Source: Mucor racemosus (Eukaryota > Mucoromycota > Mucoromycetes > Mucorales > Mucoraceae). From it: a DNA stretch of 64,000 bases. Position 1 is the stretch's first letter. Every line of letters begins with the position of its first letter. Below are positions 40,072 to 53,771 of the stretch, piece by piece. Both the position numbers and the translations under genes were made by a program. The DNA lies in contig JAPEHQ010000001.1 of the NCBI GenBank assembly GCA_027405735.1, forward strand, positions 6,262,001 through 6,326,000, written 5' to 3'. The notes beneath the pieces are model-generated. The model was not told the origin of the DNA. It worked only from the letters and a program-made list of their open reading frames with translations, and did not search any database.

Positions 40072-41178
40072 GGTCTTTGTTTCTGGTATAATTTGCTTTT
40101 ATAATAAGGGAAAAAACTTAATATTAGGCAGTTGGTGCAAGGAAAGAATGGGATAATATTAGCGCGCGTTTGCTGAGATACAATCAAAGAGTTTCATCAA
40201 TTTGCTAAGCCAGAGTTGTAGTAAATGTACTACACTGAAGATCTGTTTTACTATTTGAACAGTTGATCAAAAAGTGAAATTTAATGAGGATTATACTTTT
40301 TTCCTATTTTTTTTAGAACCAAACATCAAAATTCGAAGTTTGTGAGCCTCATGTTATATCTAGTAGCGAAAATATTGCATATTAATGCGTAGCTTGCTTC
40401 AAAATACTCTTGAATTTCGAAAAAACACCTAATTTTCAGCTTTAAAAAATTTTATAGACGCTTGTAACGAATATTAAAAGCGCCAACCTTTGTACAAATA
40501 ATATTATGCATTGTGAATTTTCTCTGTGTATTTTATTTGTTACTTTTAAGATAATGGAAAATCCAAATAAGAACGACCACGAAATGTAGGAGCGAATCGC
40601 TCAGAATCGCTCTGGGTTAATTTCGAAAATTTTAAAAACACGTGGAATTTCAAGATAAAATCATCAAAAGAACACATTTACAGATGCGTAACAATATTTT
40701 TATAAGAATGGTTTTACATGCAGCTTAATTTATGTACTTTACTATAAGTTCACCTAAAAATAATCAAGTTTGCAAATATTTCCCATAAAACTCATTTCAG
40801 TGGTGTTTAAATACTGGTTTTTCCTAGAAAAAATGCATGAACGTCTCCAATATGTCTCGTGAAAGTGCAACTTGTATTAAACAACTCTTGTAGAATAAAT
40901 TATGGTTACATTCTAAAGACTTTAGATAATACTATTGCAGTTTTTTATGTCTTTTTTTTTCTAGCGTAAAATAATCTTTAAAGAGCCAGTTTTAGGAGAG
41001 GAATTATTTGTATTACTCTCAAAAATGCTCCTCATGACAATTCGGATGTAAAACATTTCATTATGCAATCATTTTTTTCAAAGTTCGACAAACTAAAACT
41101 AGGGTTTGTGGTATCCTTTATGATTCAAACCTTTTTTTTCGCAGCATTTTCCATCTCTTTTCTATCTAAATTCTCCAA
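40072..41178. other. Shared upstream region of BLOC1S1-like and mtHsp70 genes
   Basis: No gene is seen in 1.1 kb. A region with GAATCGCTC repeats lies near 40,593-40,612. I did not find a convincing heat-shock element (tandem nGAAn) near the Hsp70 start. Confidence 0.4.
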
Positions 41179-43336
<2,158 letters not shown>

Positions 43337-43538
43337 ACAGTAAACAATAAAATAAAATTCTTTGTCTAAATATTCATATAAGAGATCACAAAATGTTATA
43401 CATTCTATGCATTTTGCGTATTATTGAAAAAAGTAAAATTGCCGACTAGATAAAAAGTTTATTGATATTATGATTGTGCAAAATTAAAAATATGAAATGT
43501 ATTAAAAAGAGTTGAACACTCTTTTGAGAGCGTCTTGA

Positions 43539-44758
43539 TTAAGCAGAAGTAGTAACTGGGGCAGGAGAAGCATCTTTATTTGTTGTTGTTTCAACAGTAG
43601 TAACACCTGTAGCAGCAGTAGCGGCAACAATAGCCTTATTAATTGGTTCGGGTGCTTGTTGAGGAACTGCTTCAGCTTCAGCGACATCTTTAGTAGTATG
43701 TTCTTCTGTTGTGTTTTCAGTTTTATCATTTAATTTCTGATGCTTTTTGTTATAACTGGGGATCTTCTTGGCAAAAAATCCAGTTATACGACGGCTTAAT
43801 GGAGGTGATGCTGGACGTTCCTCAGACTCGGGATCAACGACAGCGGCACTGGGAGTAGTAGTTTCTGATTCCTGAGTGCTGGTGTTCACTTCTCGAGTAG
43901 CAGGCTCCACTATTTACAAACTTTATGAGTAATTAGCATTAAATTAATTAATAAATTTACCTGTGTCAGCGTGCTCTTCCTCCTTCTTTTTGGCACCACC
44001 ACCAAACAATTTACTCAATAAAGATTGGCGTTTGTTGGTATTACTTTGATTGGTTGATGCGGATGGCGTCTCTGCTTCATGCACTGGTGCATCGCCCTCT
44101 TCAGAAGAGGAAGAGGAGGATGAAGAAGAGGAAGTGGCCTTCGTTTCTACAGCAGCAGGTGCAGTTGTATATTCTTTGTCTTCAGCATTGGGTTGTTCTG
44201 TTGATGTTGTGGCTGGTGGAGGAGAAGTTCCAGCAATGTCCTTAATATTATGGCTACTAGCTGTTTGCTATTTCATATGATCTGCAGTTTCAGAATTTGA
44301 TGCTTTTTTCATGCAAGATTTAGACTACTTACTTTGATTCTAGTATACAAATTTCCTAAACCTTTAGTAATCTTGTTCTCTCCAGCGCCAGTAGTGGCAC
44401 CGGCAGCACCAGCAGCACCTGTAGTACCAGCACCAGCAACAGTAGCAGTTTTTTCTTCTGCGTGAGTTGTTTCTCTAGGGATATCTGCTGTGTGTGTTGA
44501 AGCTTCAGTTGCAGCTTCTTTTTTGGTAATTTTAAAGGGGTTATTGAAAAGTGTTTTACGTTTAGCACTAGTAGGCTTCTCTTCATTGGATAAAGTAAGA
44601 TCTTCAGGATTATTAGTGGTAGGTGGTTCGATCTGAATGCTTAAAGTTGGTTCTTCCGTTTTGGTTTCATCAGATGCTAAGTCTTTGACGGGTGTCTTTG
44701 TGTGAGTAGAGTCTTCTACTACAGCAGTTGTAGCAGCTGGTGGTGCTTCGATGGTCAT
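43539..44758 (-). CDS. Low-complexity Thr/Ala/Glu-rich protein of unknown function, 3 exons
   Basis: Not recognised. Exons on the minus strand: 44,758-44,333; 44,267-43,961; 43,909-43,539, giving 367 aa in phase. It is hydrophilic and probably disordered throughout, rich in T, A, E, S and P, with a poly-Ser run (about nine residues) and short basic patches preceded by leucines (KRKTLFNNPFKITKK, KRQSLLSKLFGGGAKKK, SRRITGFFAKKIPS). These three basic-hydrophobic segments look like repeats of one short motif, R/K-x-L/I-x-x-x-F plus lysines, which might bind membranes or a partner. No signal peptide or membrane segment is present. The exon 2 boundary at its 5' side is the least certain; no stop-free alternative was found. 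Tail-to-tail with mtHsp70, 202 bp apart. Confidence 0.7.
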
Positions 44759-46490
44759 CTTCGAATGGTGAAGGAAAGGGAAGAGAAAGGGAAATGTATT
44801 TGACTAGAAATGGCTTGATTTATAGACACAAGAAAGGAGGCCAGTATCACACAAAAGACATGACGATAAATCAGGGGGTGTAAATTCACTGCTATGAAAG
44901 TTGTAACGTCGATAAACAACAAATAATAATACAACTTTCCTCATTTCTTGTTTGCATTTGTTTACATCAAATGATAAATTGTGTGACTAAAATAACAAAG
45001 AACCAACACCAAACCAAAAAGCAAAAGCATGAAAAAAGACATTAAATCAAATCAGTCAATTTTAGTTGTGATACACAATTACGATGTAAAAGCATAAATC
45101 ATTTCAAAGTTAGCTCCATATAGACTTGCTTAAAAAAAAGCGAGCGAAAACTAGTTGGTTTTGTCTTTTGAAATGCATGAACAATCCTTGATGAGGTTCA
45201 TATCGCTCAACGATCGTTTGTTGTGTGTACCACCACCTGGATCAAACAAAAAAAATCACCTTATTTAGAATCTCCAAAACTTGATTTTTTCAGGATTTTT
45301 CATTTTTCGTTTTTCAAATCTATGAACTACAATAACAATACGTGTAATATGCATTTATACATGTATATAATTACGCTGAAACACAATGTATCATGCCTTG
45401 TATACATGCTTTAGATATAACCAAATACGATAATTGGATATACGTACATACAGCATTTATACGTCTATCTACACTAATTATTTGTAATGGTATTGTAAAT
45501 TGCTTTTGGGCACAATGCATGTACATGAGCTTATTATGTAACCCTGAGATTGAGATTTTATATATCATCAATGCTGCTTTTTTTTATGATCATCACAAAA
45601 GTAAATTTTACTTATAAAATCATACGTACATACATACATTAAAAAGTACGCATTGCGTGAATTTTATATTCAGAAAGAAACGCCTCTGAACCTGATCTTG
45701 GTATCATTAATTACAGAAAAAAATATTAATAGACATTTTTTTTACACTTTTTGATGGTAATATGCAAGGATTGAGAACATTTCTATATTAATTCATGCAT
45801 AAAAACATTTGAATACTCATGTAATCAATAGCACTTTTATGGTGTGAGAATAGATAAGTATGCAAACGCCATCTATATAGCCATGTTCTAATTCCTAAAC
45901 GTATGAATACCACAAAATATATATGTTTTCGCTCCTATTACAACTGTTAAGAAGAATAGTACATAGTTTAAACCATTATAATTTGCCAGCTTTTAATTTT
46001 AAAGTTTGAGTAATATACTGATTTTCTCATACCCATAATGATTTAAAGATGGCACTCAAATGACTCAAATTATACGTACATTGCGCATACAGCTATGTAT
46101 TAAAGTTTTTAATCAACATTCCTAAATGCACGTAAGATGGCAATTGGGCTGTAGCTAACAATTTTAGATCCTTTGAAAAGCATAAAATTTTCTGAAATGC
46201 TCTGAAACTCAAATACTTCATAATATACCAGAGCATAAATAGAGGTCAATTCATGCGATGTAGTTGTAATAGCTTACTTTATAGTCGAGATTGCAGATCT
46301 GCATTAAAGGACCAGATTTAGGCCTTAAAGTATTCATTCTAAATTATTATGCATAATTAAGTAAAGGTATTTTGATATAGGCCTTATATGTTATTTACAT
46401 CTCAAGAACATTGTATATCGTATCATAATAATAGTCTCAAATTTTAGGCTGTAATGCTTCCTGATATATAATGTTGCACACCATTAGTTA
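44759..46490. other. Gene-free AT-rich region
   Basis: 1.7 kb upstream of the low-complexity gene. Several short open frames, none with a recognisable family, start context or splice support. Confidence 0.5.
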
Positions 46491-46720
46491 AATGGATTTT
46501 GATAACTTTTTTTTTGTAGGTATCTGCTCGAGGTAAATTTGAGATTTCAAAGAAAAGCTTTCAATCTTCAAAATTGGAGCATGTCCTTGTTTCTATAACT
46601 ACAGTGCTCATGGCACTAATTTGCGCCATTTTAAAGCTTTTAGAAATCTTAATTCGCGCAAAAATGAAAACCAATTAGCGTGATTCTCGACTCAATTAGC
46701 GCGATTCTCAACTCAATTTG
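46491..46720 (-). repeat. R3 fragment
   Basis: The words CTTCAAAATTGGAGCATGTCC and TTTCTATAACTAC correspond to TTCAACATTGGAGTGTGCCC at about 32,600, so this is a small R3 piece. A short ATTAGCGYGATTCTCRACTCA direct repeat lies at 46,675-46,715. Confidence 0.4.
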
Positions 46721-47149
46721 TGTCTTTTATTATTTACAGTGGCAATCAACTCATATTTAACTAATGCAATCGCATTTATCCAAATTACCAACTGTTGGAG
46801 ATGCTCTAATAAAAGTAGTTTAACGCATCATTTATATGTACCATATTCAAAACAAAGCTCGTCTTAATTTCATGAATGTTGATTACTAAATTTATTTGTC
46901 TTTATTACATACTACTGGGTTATATTTGTATCTTTAAACACGCAATATCACCCTGTCTTGATTCATTGCTTTGACTTTGGGAGCAATTACTGAGTTGTAC
47001 ATTTTTGTTAGAGTAAGCTCCTCAATATTGCTGTCGTAGTTCTTCAGGAGAATTTCAATCAGCAGAACCAAGATCTCTGTAATATTTGATTCTGAGCAGC
47101 ATTTGCCACAGTTTTTTTTTCTAAACTTGTGTATTCACTATGTGATACC
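46721..47149. other. Spacer, no gene seen
   Basis: AT-rich sequence before the truncated DynR copy C. Confidence 0.35.
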
Positions 47150-48570
47150 AGATAGACAAAATTACATTTTTCTACTAGCAAAACCGTCTGTTATATCATA
47201 TATTTATTAAAAAATTGCAAAAGCGAGTCCTTAGAGCGACACTATAATTGAGCATAGCAAGATTGAACGTCTAAATCTTTTATACTATGGTATATCTAAA
47301 TTTTAAATAAAAAAGCGTTTTTTTTTTTTACTTTTCTTATATTTAACCATGTATAATCTGAAAACTCAGACTTTGTAGCGGACATTTTTTGGGCTCATTT
47401 TATCCTTACCAACACTCATGATTTTGATCAAAAAACAGAAAAATCAAATTTTGATACCAAAATTAACGTTTAAATATACTACATTGTGAGAGAAAATTGT
47501 AGCTATAGATAATACACATTTTATAAAAGCTTAATATTAAATGTTAAGTAATGAAACATAGCATTTTTGGCCCAAAAACGGAATTTTGGTTAAAGGATTT
47601 TCATGTAATATTTTGCAATAAAAAAATTTATTATTTTTTATTGAGCAAATAAAGCGCTAAATTCTGTATATGTGTATATTTTTTGTTTTTATAATTGGTA
47701 GTATGATTCACTCTAAATCTGCAAAATCAGAAAAAAAAATTTAAAAAATGTCAAAATTGATGATTTGGACAAGAATAATTTTTGAAATTAATATTCCGAC
47801 TATAAGCCTTGTATGTCTTAAAAATAAGAGATTTCATAATGCTTGAGAACTTTTTCAAGAATTAATGATGCTGTACCCACTTGATTCAAGCTTATTACAG
47901 TAAATATTTATACATGTTAATATTGTGTGGTAGTTTATTTAATAATAATATAGTCTTACTTTATAATTATTGCGCTAGAGGTAATTTACATTAAGTTTTA
48001 TTCTTACCTCTCCAATATTATAAACATAAACATCATGGCCGTCAATGGAATCTATTGCCGCCTTTTTACTCTCTTTGCCTAAGCCAATTTATTTAATGCT
48101 TTACTATAACCAACTTAAGTACTTACAAATTGTTCCTCGGTATTTGCATTTAAATTCCATAAATTAAATTAACTGGTTCCATCTACAGTAGTATCAAACA
48201 TATCATCAGCTCGCCTTTATGATAAATGTCAATCTAAACTTAGAAATATCCCACTGTCATTGTTATACAGTAAGCTATGAAAAGCTTGATTTTTAATAAT
48301 ACAGCAATTAAATAATAAAACAAGATGATACTAATAATAGAATATGGTGAGTATTTAAGACCTAAGTAAGTTTGATAAAGTATGCTTTTAAATCCTTTTG
48401 AAAATCCTGAAGCAAACACAACATCTTGGTCCTGTAATTTCCATCCATCAAAATGTTGCGATTTCCGCTACACAATGAAAGCACCTTTTATTTACCTTGA
48501 CCTCGATGTACATTGGATATCAGTTTTTTACCAATTGCATTTTCTCTGATTCATTAATATTCCGTTATAT
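47150..48570 (-). repeat. DynR repeat family, copy C, truncated
   Basis: Reverse-complement match to copies A and B from the segment near 12,660 through the dynein-like exon to the GTAGAAAAAT segment near 2,940-2,950, where it breaks off at about 47,165. The half of the repeat distal to the dynein fragment is missing. At its 5' side it is interrupted by a retroelement remnant at about 48,571. Confidence 0.6.
48003..48235 (-). pseudogene. Dynein intermediate chain exon remnant in DynR copy C
   Basis: Equivalent of the 57,000-57,230 exon; pieces such as NTEEQFVST and NKLA can be read but with stops, ending before GTAAGAATAAAAC at the old splice-donor position. Confidence 0.55.
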
Positions 48571-49430
48571 AGGATTTCATACAATGTTGGAGAATTACTC
48601 GAATGCAAAGCTGATATAAACGTAAAAGACTTATTGATAGTAGCTCCTACTGTAAAAAGAGATCTCATCAAAGCCATCAAGACAAATACTGCAAAATCCC
48701 CAAATGATAATCTATCGTTGAATTTCTTCGAAGACGATGATGTTGATACTACTGCTATATATACCGAATTTTACATAAATGATACAAAAATTCGTACAAT
48801 GTTAGATACTGGTTCTGCAAAGACCTGTATATCAAAATCTGTAGCCGATAAACTACGTCTAGTCATAGATGCTCCTTCTACTTTAGTCTTCACTCTAGGG
48901 AATGGTAGTAAACAAGCATCGTTAGGTATCGTATATGTTGTACCTTTAAATCTAGGCGGAAATATCATTATTCCTGGGGCGATTAAAGTATTACCGGTTT
49001 GTCTAGCAAACCTCATCATTGGAAATAATTGGATGAAGCGTACGAAAGCAAAACAAAACTAAGAAGAGAAAATCATCAAAGTCGAGTATAAAGGATGAAG
49101 GCCAAAAATACATTTTCATATACGCGTGATACTTCCGAAAACCATATCAAATCAAGCAATATGAAATATACTATCGAAGGGAATGGAAACCCTCTTTCAA
49201 AATTGGTGATATTGTCAAGCTCTATCGTGATAATATGTCAACTCCTTGGTCAGCAAAAATTTCAACAAGATGGTATGATGAAAACTTTGTCATACACGAA
49301 AAACATCATTAAAAATATATCTAATCCCGATGACCCCAAATTACATCTGGTACATGGAAATCGATTGAAGTTGTTCGTACAACCACACGTCAACTGGGAA
49401 CAGATCCATAGTTTGATAGCTAATTGAAAT
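48571..49430 (+). pseudogene. Ty3/gypsy-type pol remnant: aspartic protease joined to integrase C-terminus
   Basis: The open frame 48,634-49,062 (with likely upstream extension to about 48,574) carries a retropepsin-like domain with the LDTGSAKTCIS active site and a second part IIGNNWM, as in gypsy-type proteases. Right behind it, at about 49,195-49,420, a different frame reads like the end of a gypsy integrase (FKIGDIVKLYRD, STRWYDENFVI, and in a third frame HGNRLKLFVQP). Reverse transcriptase, RNase H and the integrase core are absent, and stops and shifts separate the pieces. It is therefore an internally deleted dead retrotransposon. Confidence 0.7.
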
Positions 49431-49514
49431 TAAAAAAAAATTAATAAAAAAAATATATACATATAAAAAAAAAACGTTTTCTGTTGTATTTTTCCTTCTC
49501 TCTCTTTCCTTCCT

Positions 49515-50122
49515 TTGTTTAGAAGAATAGAAAGAATCAATGCTGAAACACATTTTATTGATCTTGACAACCTGGAAGAAGATGTCGTCCAAGACAAAGA
49601 AATAAAAATAAACGAGGGTATGGCCACCAGCCATACCATCAAAACAGCCATGAAAGCGTACACAAACTCAAAGAGACGACTCAGTTACTATGAATCAATT
49701 AGAAAAACCAACTTGGAAGACATAATCCTACCACAAATAAAAAAGGACCTAAAATACATTAGCAACAAATATGAAGAGAAAATAACCTACCTCAAACAAT
49801 TTTTCACCTCAAGGCAAGAAACAATTGCATTCAATAAAAACCATTTAAAAAACATATAATCGAGACGATTATATTTCCCTGGGCCGCACATATGCTGAAA
49901 ATCGAACAGCAATTCTTCTTTTTTTTCTTAAATAAATTACTATCAATCAAAAATAAACAAACAATCTTGATCCCCAAAAGTTATATTATACTTCCAGATT
50001 CTAATTCAGAAGTAACACAAATCATACACGAAATTTACCAAACCTTATATACTATTGATTTGATCTCCCATTGTATTATTTTACAACTCACACAAAAAGA
50101 ACAACAGATTCAATTACCATAA
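49515..50122 (+). other. Two unrecognised open frames after the retroelement remnant
   Basis: A 114-codon frame (49,515-49,859) rich in K, E, I and N with helical character, and a shorter one (49,892-50,122). Neither resembles a known family. Their position suggests they belong to the same retroelement (an extra 3' ORF or spacer). No start context or expression signal supports them as genes. Confidence 0.3.
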
Positions 50123-50689
50123 ATACAACATAACCGAATATTGACAGGATCAATATCTGAAATCTTTATCTAATCTTTCCAAATCTTTACTCAGTAATTA
50201 TAAATCAACACATATTCATGGAAATATACGGATGTAACCACATCTCATACCATTGCAATCTGCAAACTCAACTTTTTTTTAGATGTCAGTAAAGATATTT
50301 TATTATCAAATTCAAATAAAATTATCAACATTATCAAGGATGTTCTAACAGACAAATATTAGTATAAATAACAACATTAAATAAGAACAATCAATAAACA
50401 TATCTTATTTCTTACCTATACTTTGATTATATACTATTCTTCATATCATTTTTGATATTCTTTACTTTACATTTACTATTTTATAAAATCACTTGAACTA
50501 TTTTATATATATTTCGTTGTACGTTTCTTATTTTTCTTTATTCATTTCGTTTTATATATCTATATAAAACATTATTATAGTTAGACAACTTAAAAACTGG
50601 TGCTCATTTAATAGATATAACTGCATTGGCTATACTCTATTCTCTTATTCTTATTTTATATTCACTTTACTACAATCTCAATTGTATCA
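50123..50689. other. AT-rich spacer, possible decayed LTR
   Basis: No gene. T-rich sequence with TATATAAAAC near 50,560 and a TTACAATCTCAATTGTATCATTACC-like end at about 50,670-50,695, which resembles the 3' end of an LTR, but no second copy is in the window. Confidence 0.3.
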
Positions 50690-50872
50690 TTACCAGCATC
50701 CATGGGTCATTGTACATTCAGCCAGTTTGATCAAGTTGGTTACCTGCTACTTACACCTATTAAGATCAGCAAGCCAATCAGTTCTTCCCAACGAATATGA
50801 ATCCAAATGACCTCCCATTGCAATGGCAGATACTTCTAGCTCTGATCCGCAAAATTGCAAAAGGTTTAGTTT
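50690..50872 (-). repeat. R3 fragment next to the foldback element
   Basis: Matches 9,690-9,860 (CCAAATGACCTCCC and GCAAAAGGTTTAG) and is cut exactly where the foldback arm begins at 50,873, so the foldback or its parent inserted into R3. Confidence 0.55.
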
Positions 50873-51900
50873 TGTCGTATATATATTTTTAGGCTTGATA
50901 AATAATATTTAAAAAAGAATACAATTAAAAGAGAATGAGTGATGAATCAGTTCTTCAACCGTATAATAGAAACAAGATATCGTTTATTTAGATATAAAAG
51001 TACGGCCTTTTATATTGATTTGACATTGAGCTCCTGAGATGTAATTTAAGGCACTATTGAATCATTAGATCTGTTTGATAGTAATCTATGGATTGAAATG
51101 AATCAACCATAATTTCACCGTTCTTGCAGAGCTTGTGAGTTGACTTGTTTCAATGCTGCGCTGAATGTGCTTGGATGTTAATTTGATAGCTACTTGATTG
51201 ATTAACCACTGGGATAAAATAATATGGTGTCATAATTGAAGTCTAAGCATTCTTGGTAATAACTGGATTAAACTTAGTACGCTAGGAGTTTCTTATATCC
51301 GATATCAAGACTTTGTACTTCAATACATGTCGTAGCCAATAGATTATAAGATGTATTAATACTGTAGAAGGTGATAATGTATGATACTAGTAGGTAGAAT
51401 ACAACACATCTTATGTAGCACAGGTCTGCCGTAGTGCTTTTATATATAAATCCTTTAAATTTGTGATTTTATGAACTTTTTTTGAATCCGGTTGTATCAT
51501 CTTATACTTTTCAAGTTAAATCCGTTATTAGGCTGCTAATAATGTTGTAGGCTGCATTTATGCTTTACTTAAAATAAGCCTTTGAATAATTAATAACAAT
51601 ACAGTCGAACCTTAATTTTTGTATGAAATCTCGATACCTGCATCTCATAGCTGCTTGGAATACTTAAACAACCGCGTCCGGGCTTTCCGGTAATTTTTCT
51701 AGAAATTTAAAGCTTGGGAATATTATTAGATGGCCGCTTCCGGAGATTGTTCGGCTTTTTTTTTGGAAGAGTGACCATTGGCAAAAATATGAATCATATA
51801 CTATACTATCGCCTTCTACAGTATTAATACATCTTATAATCTATTGGCTACGACATGTATTGAAGTACAAAGTCTTGATATCGGATATAAGAAACTCCTA

Positions 51901-52156
51901 GAGAAACATGTACAATCACACAGATTGAATATTACAACATAAAATAAAAGAAAATTAGAAATTAATAATATATTATAAATTAGAATCATATAAAACAATT
52001 AAAATAGTAATCCCTAATGATTAAGTTTCCAGGATACTTAGTCATGCTTTTTTTAATTGATTTTTTTAAAGAAAAAAAAATTATGAGGTTCTTGAAGCTT
52101 GCGAAATATCTCACCTAACATTTAATATTTATATATAATAATTAGAAATATTCCTC
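51901..52156 (+). repeat. Left terminal direct repeat of the DDE-chromodomain element
   Basis: 256 bp, GAGAAACATG...ATATTCCTC, AT-rich and non-coding. It ends 152 bp before the transposase start and may contain its promoter. It has no TG...CA ends and no primer-binding site follows, so it is not an ordinary LTR. Confidence 0.85.
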
Positions 52157-52308
52157 TTGTAAACATTTAGTTTTTGATATATTCTGTCAAGAAATAATGA
52201 AAATAAAAAACACAATTTTGTAAACTTTTATTTTTTTATTTCTTCTCCCAAAAATTGAATTTTTCTATAATAAAAAAATAGATATGAAATAATAACTGTC
52301 GATTGATT

Positions 52309-53748
52309 ATGACAACAGATATAGACAATTATATAGAACAAGAGTTCAATAAGATATATGATCAGTATTGGACATTTATGAAAAAGGATTATGTATATTA
52401 TGAAAAACTCAAATATCATCGAAAAAAAATAGAAAAAGTAAAAAATATTGATAAAGTAAAACAAAATATTTATGATAAGATAGGATCTCTACCAACATTT
52501 GTATTTTTAACCGATTTGTGTTCGCATATATATTTACCTGGTCCATATAATACAATAGATAAAGCATTACTATTACTCGAACATCTATTAAATGGTTATT
52601 CTTTTGAAGAAATGGATATGTATATGCCATCCAGTACATTTTATAAACTATATAGAAATTTGTATATTAAAAATTATGAGTTTTTAGAGAAATGGATTAA
52701 TAATAAACTAAAAAATTGCTTTTCATCACCTATTTTAAGATTATTATGTGCCAAGAAATTTAATCCATCATTAGTAGATAATATTACACTTATATTAGAT
52801 GGTCATCATAACAGGATTGTATACCAAAATATATTTTTAGATAAAAAAGAATTGTATTCTTGGAAATTAAAGAAAAATGGTTTAAACACACAATTTTTAA
52901 TAGATGTAAATAAAATGTGTATATATATATCTGGTTCTTTACCATGTAAAATGAATAATGATGATAATATGTTTTTAGGTATAAATTTGAATAATTTTTA
53001 TAGTGAAACAGATTGTATATGTTTTGATGGATTATACGAAAACACGTTAGAAGAGTTTATAGATAAATATAAAAATATGGGATATAATATTGATTTACAT
53101 AATTTCTGTTTTCCAATTAAAAAAACTAAAAATATCGATTTGTCAGAAGATGAGATAAAATTTAATGATATTCTGGGTGGTTTTAGATCCACTATAGAAA
53201 GTTACTTTGCAGATTTAGGTTCAGTGTTTAAGCGATTTAGTGGACAAACAAAAATAAGAATAACTGAGTCTAAAATTTACAATATTCAGCTGAAGTTAGC
53301 TATTGTTTTATTGAATATAAAATATTTTAAAGAGTTATTTAATTTAGAGGAAATAAATCATTATAATAAGTGGAAAATACATAATTTTGATTATTCGTAT
53401 TCCAATAATGTCGAGTTGAACGTAGATGTTTCACTTAAAACAAAATATAAAATAGAAGAAATTAATAACATCAAAAATATACAACTTGATTTTATAAACA
53501 AACTAACAATTCAAGATAATAGTAGTGAAAGTATATTAGATATTAATAAAAATTCTGAAGACATGGATGTTACAGATGAAGTTTATGAAGTACAATATAT
53601 CATTAAGCATAAAAAAGTACTAAACAATTATGTATATTATGTAAAATGGAGAAATTATGGAAAAGAAAAGAATAGCTGGGTTAAGGATATTGATTTTCTT
53701 GAAACAACAATCATATCTCAGTATTGGTCCTCAATCTCTAGAAAGTAA
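52309..53748 (+). CDS. DDE_Tnp_4-type (PIF/Harbinger-like) transposase with C-terminal chromodomain
   Basis: Predicted DNA transposase, 479 aa, single exon, intact. A helix-turn-helix-like segment lies at about 78-120 (TIDKALLLLEHLLNGYSFEE). The DDE catalytic set can be placed: D164 in LILDGHHNR, D240 in CICFDGLYEN, and E297 in GGFRSTIESYF; the R-x-x-I-E spacing is typical of the IS5/PIF group. The C-terminus (about 424-470) is a chromodomain: YEVQYIIKHKK, YVYYVKWRNY and the tryptophan of NSWVKD. Chromodomains read methylated histone tails and in chromoviral integrases steer insertion, so targeting to heterochromatin is inferred. The Myb-like second protein usual for PIF/Harbinger is not in the element. 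The first in-frame ATG is taken as start. It is strongly AT-rich in codon use compared with host genes here. Confidence 0.85.
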   Translation: MTTDIDNYIEQEFNKIYDQYWTFMKKDYVYYEKLKYHRKKIEKVKNIDKVKQNIYDKIGSLPTFVFLTDLCSHIYLPGPYNTIDKALLLLEHLLNGYSFEEMDMYMPSSTFYKLYRNLYIKNYEFLEKWINNKLKNCFSSPILRLLCAKKFNPSLVDNITLILDGHHNRIVYQNIFLDKKELYSWKLKKNGLNTQFLIDVNKMCIYISGSLPCKMNNDDNMFLGINLNNFYSETDCICFDGLYENTLEEFIDKYKNMGYNIDLHNFCFPIKKTKNIDLSEDEIKFNDILGGFRSTIESYFADLGSVFKRFSGQTKIRITESKIYNIQLKLAIVLLNIKYFKELFNLEEINHYNKWKIHNFDYSYSNNVELNVDVSLKTKYKIEEINNIKNIQLDFINKLTIQDNSSESILDINKNSEDMDVTDEVYEVQYIIKHKKVLNNYVYYVKWRNYGKEKNSWVKDIDFLETTIISQYWSSISRK

Positions 53749-53756
53749 TATGAAGT

Positions 53757-53770
53757 AATGATAATTATCA
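53757..53770. other. 14-bp perfect palindrome before the right direct repeat
   Basis: ATGATAATTATCAT ends two bases before the right repeat and begins nine bases after the transposase stop. It could be a transposase site or part of a terminator; it is absent next to the left repeat. Confidence 0.6.
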
Positions 53771-53771
53771 T

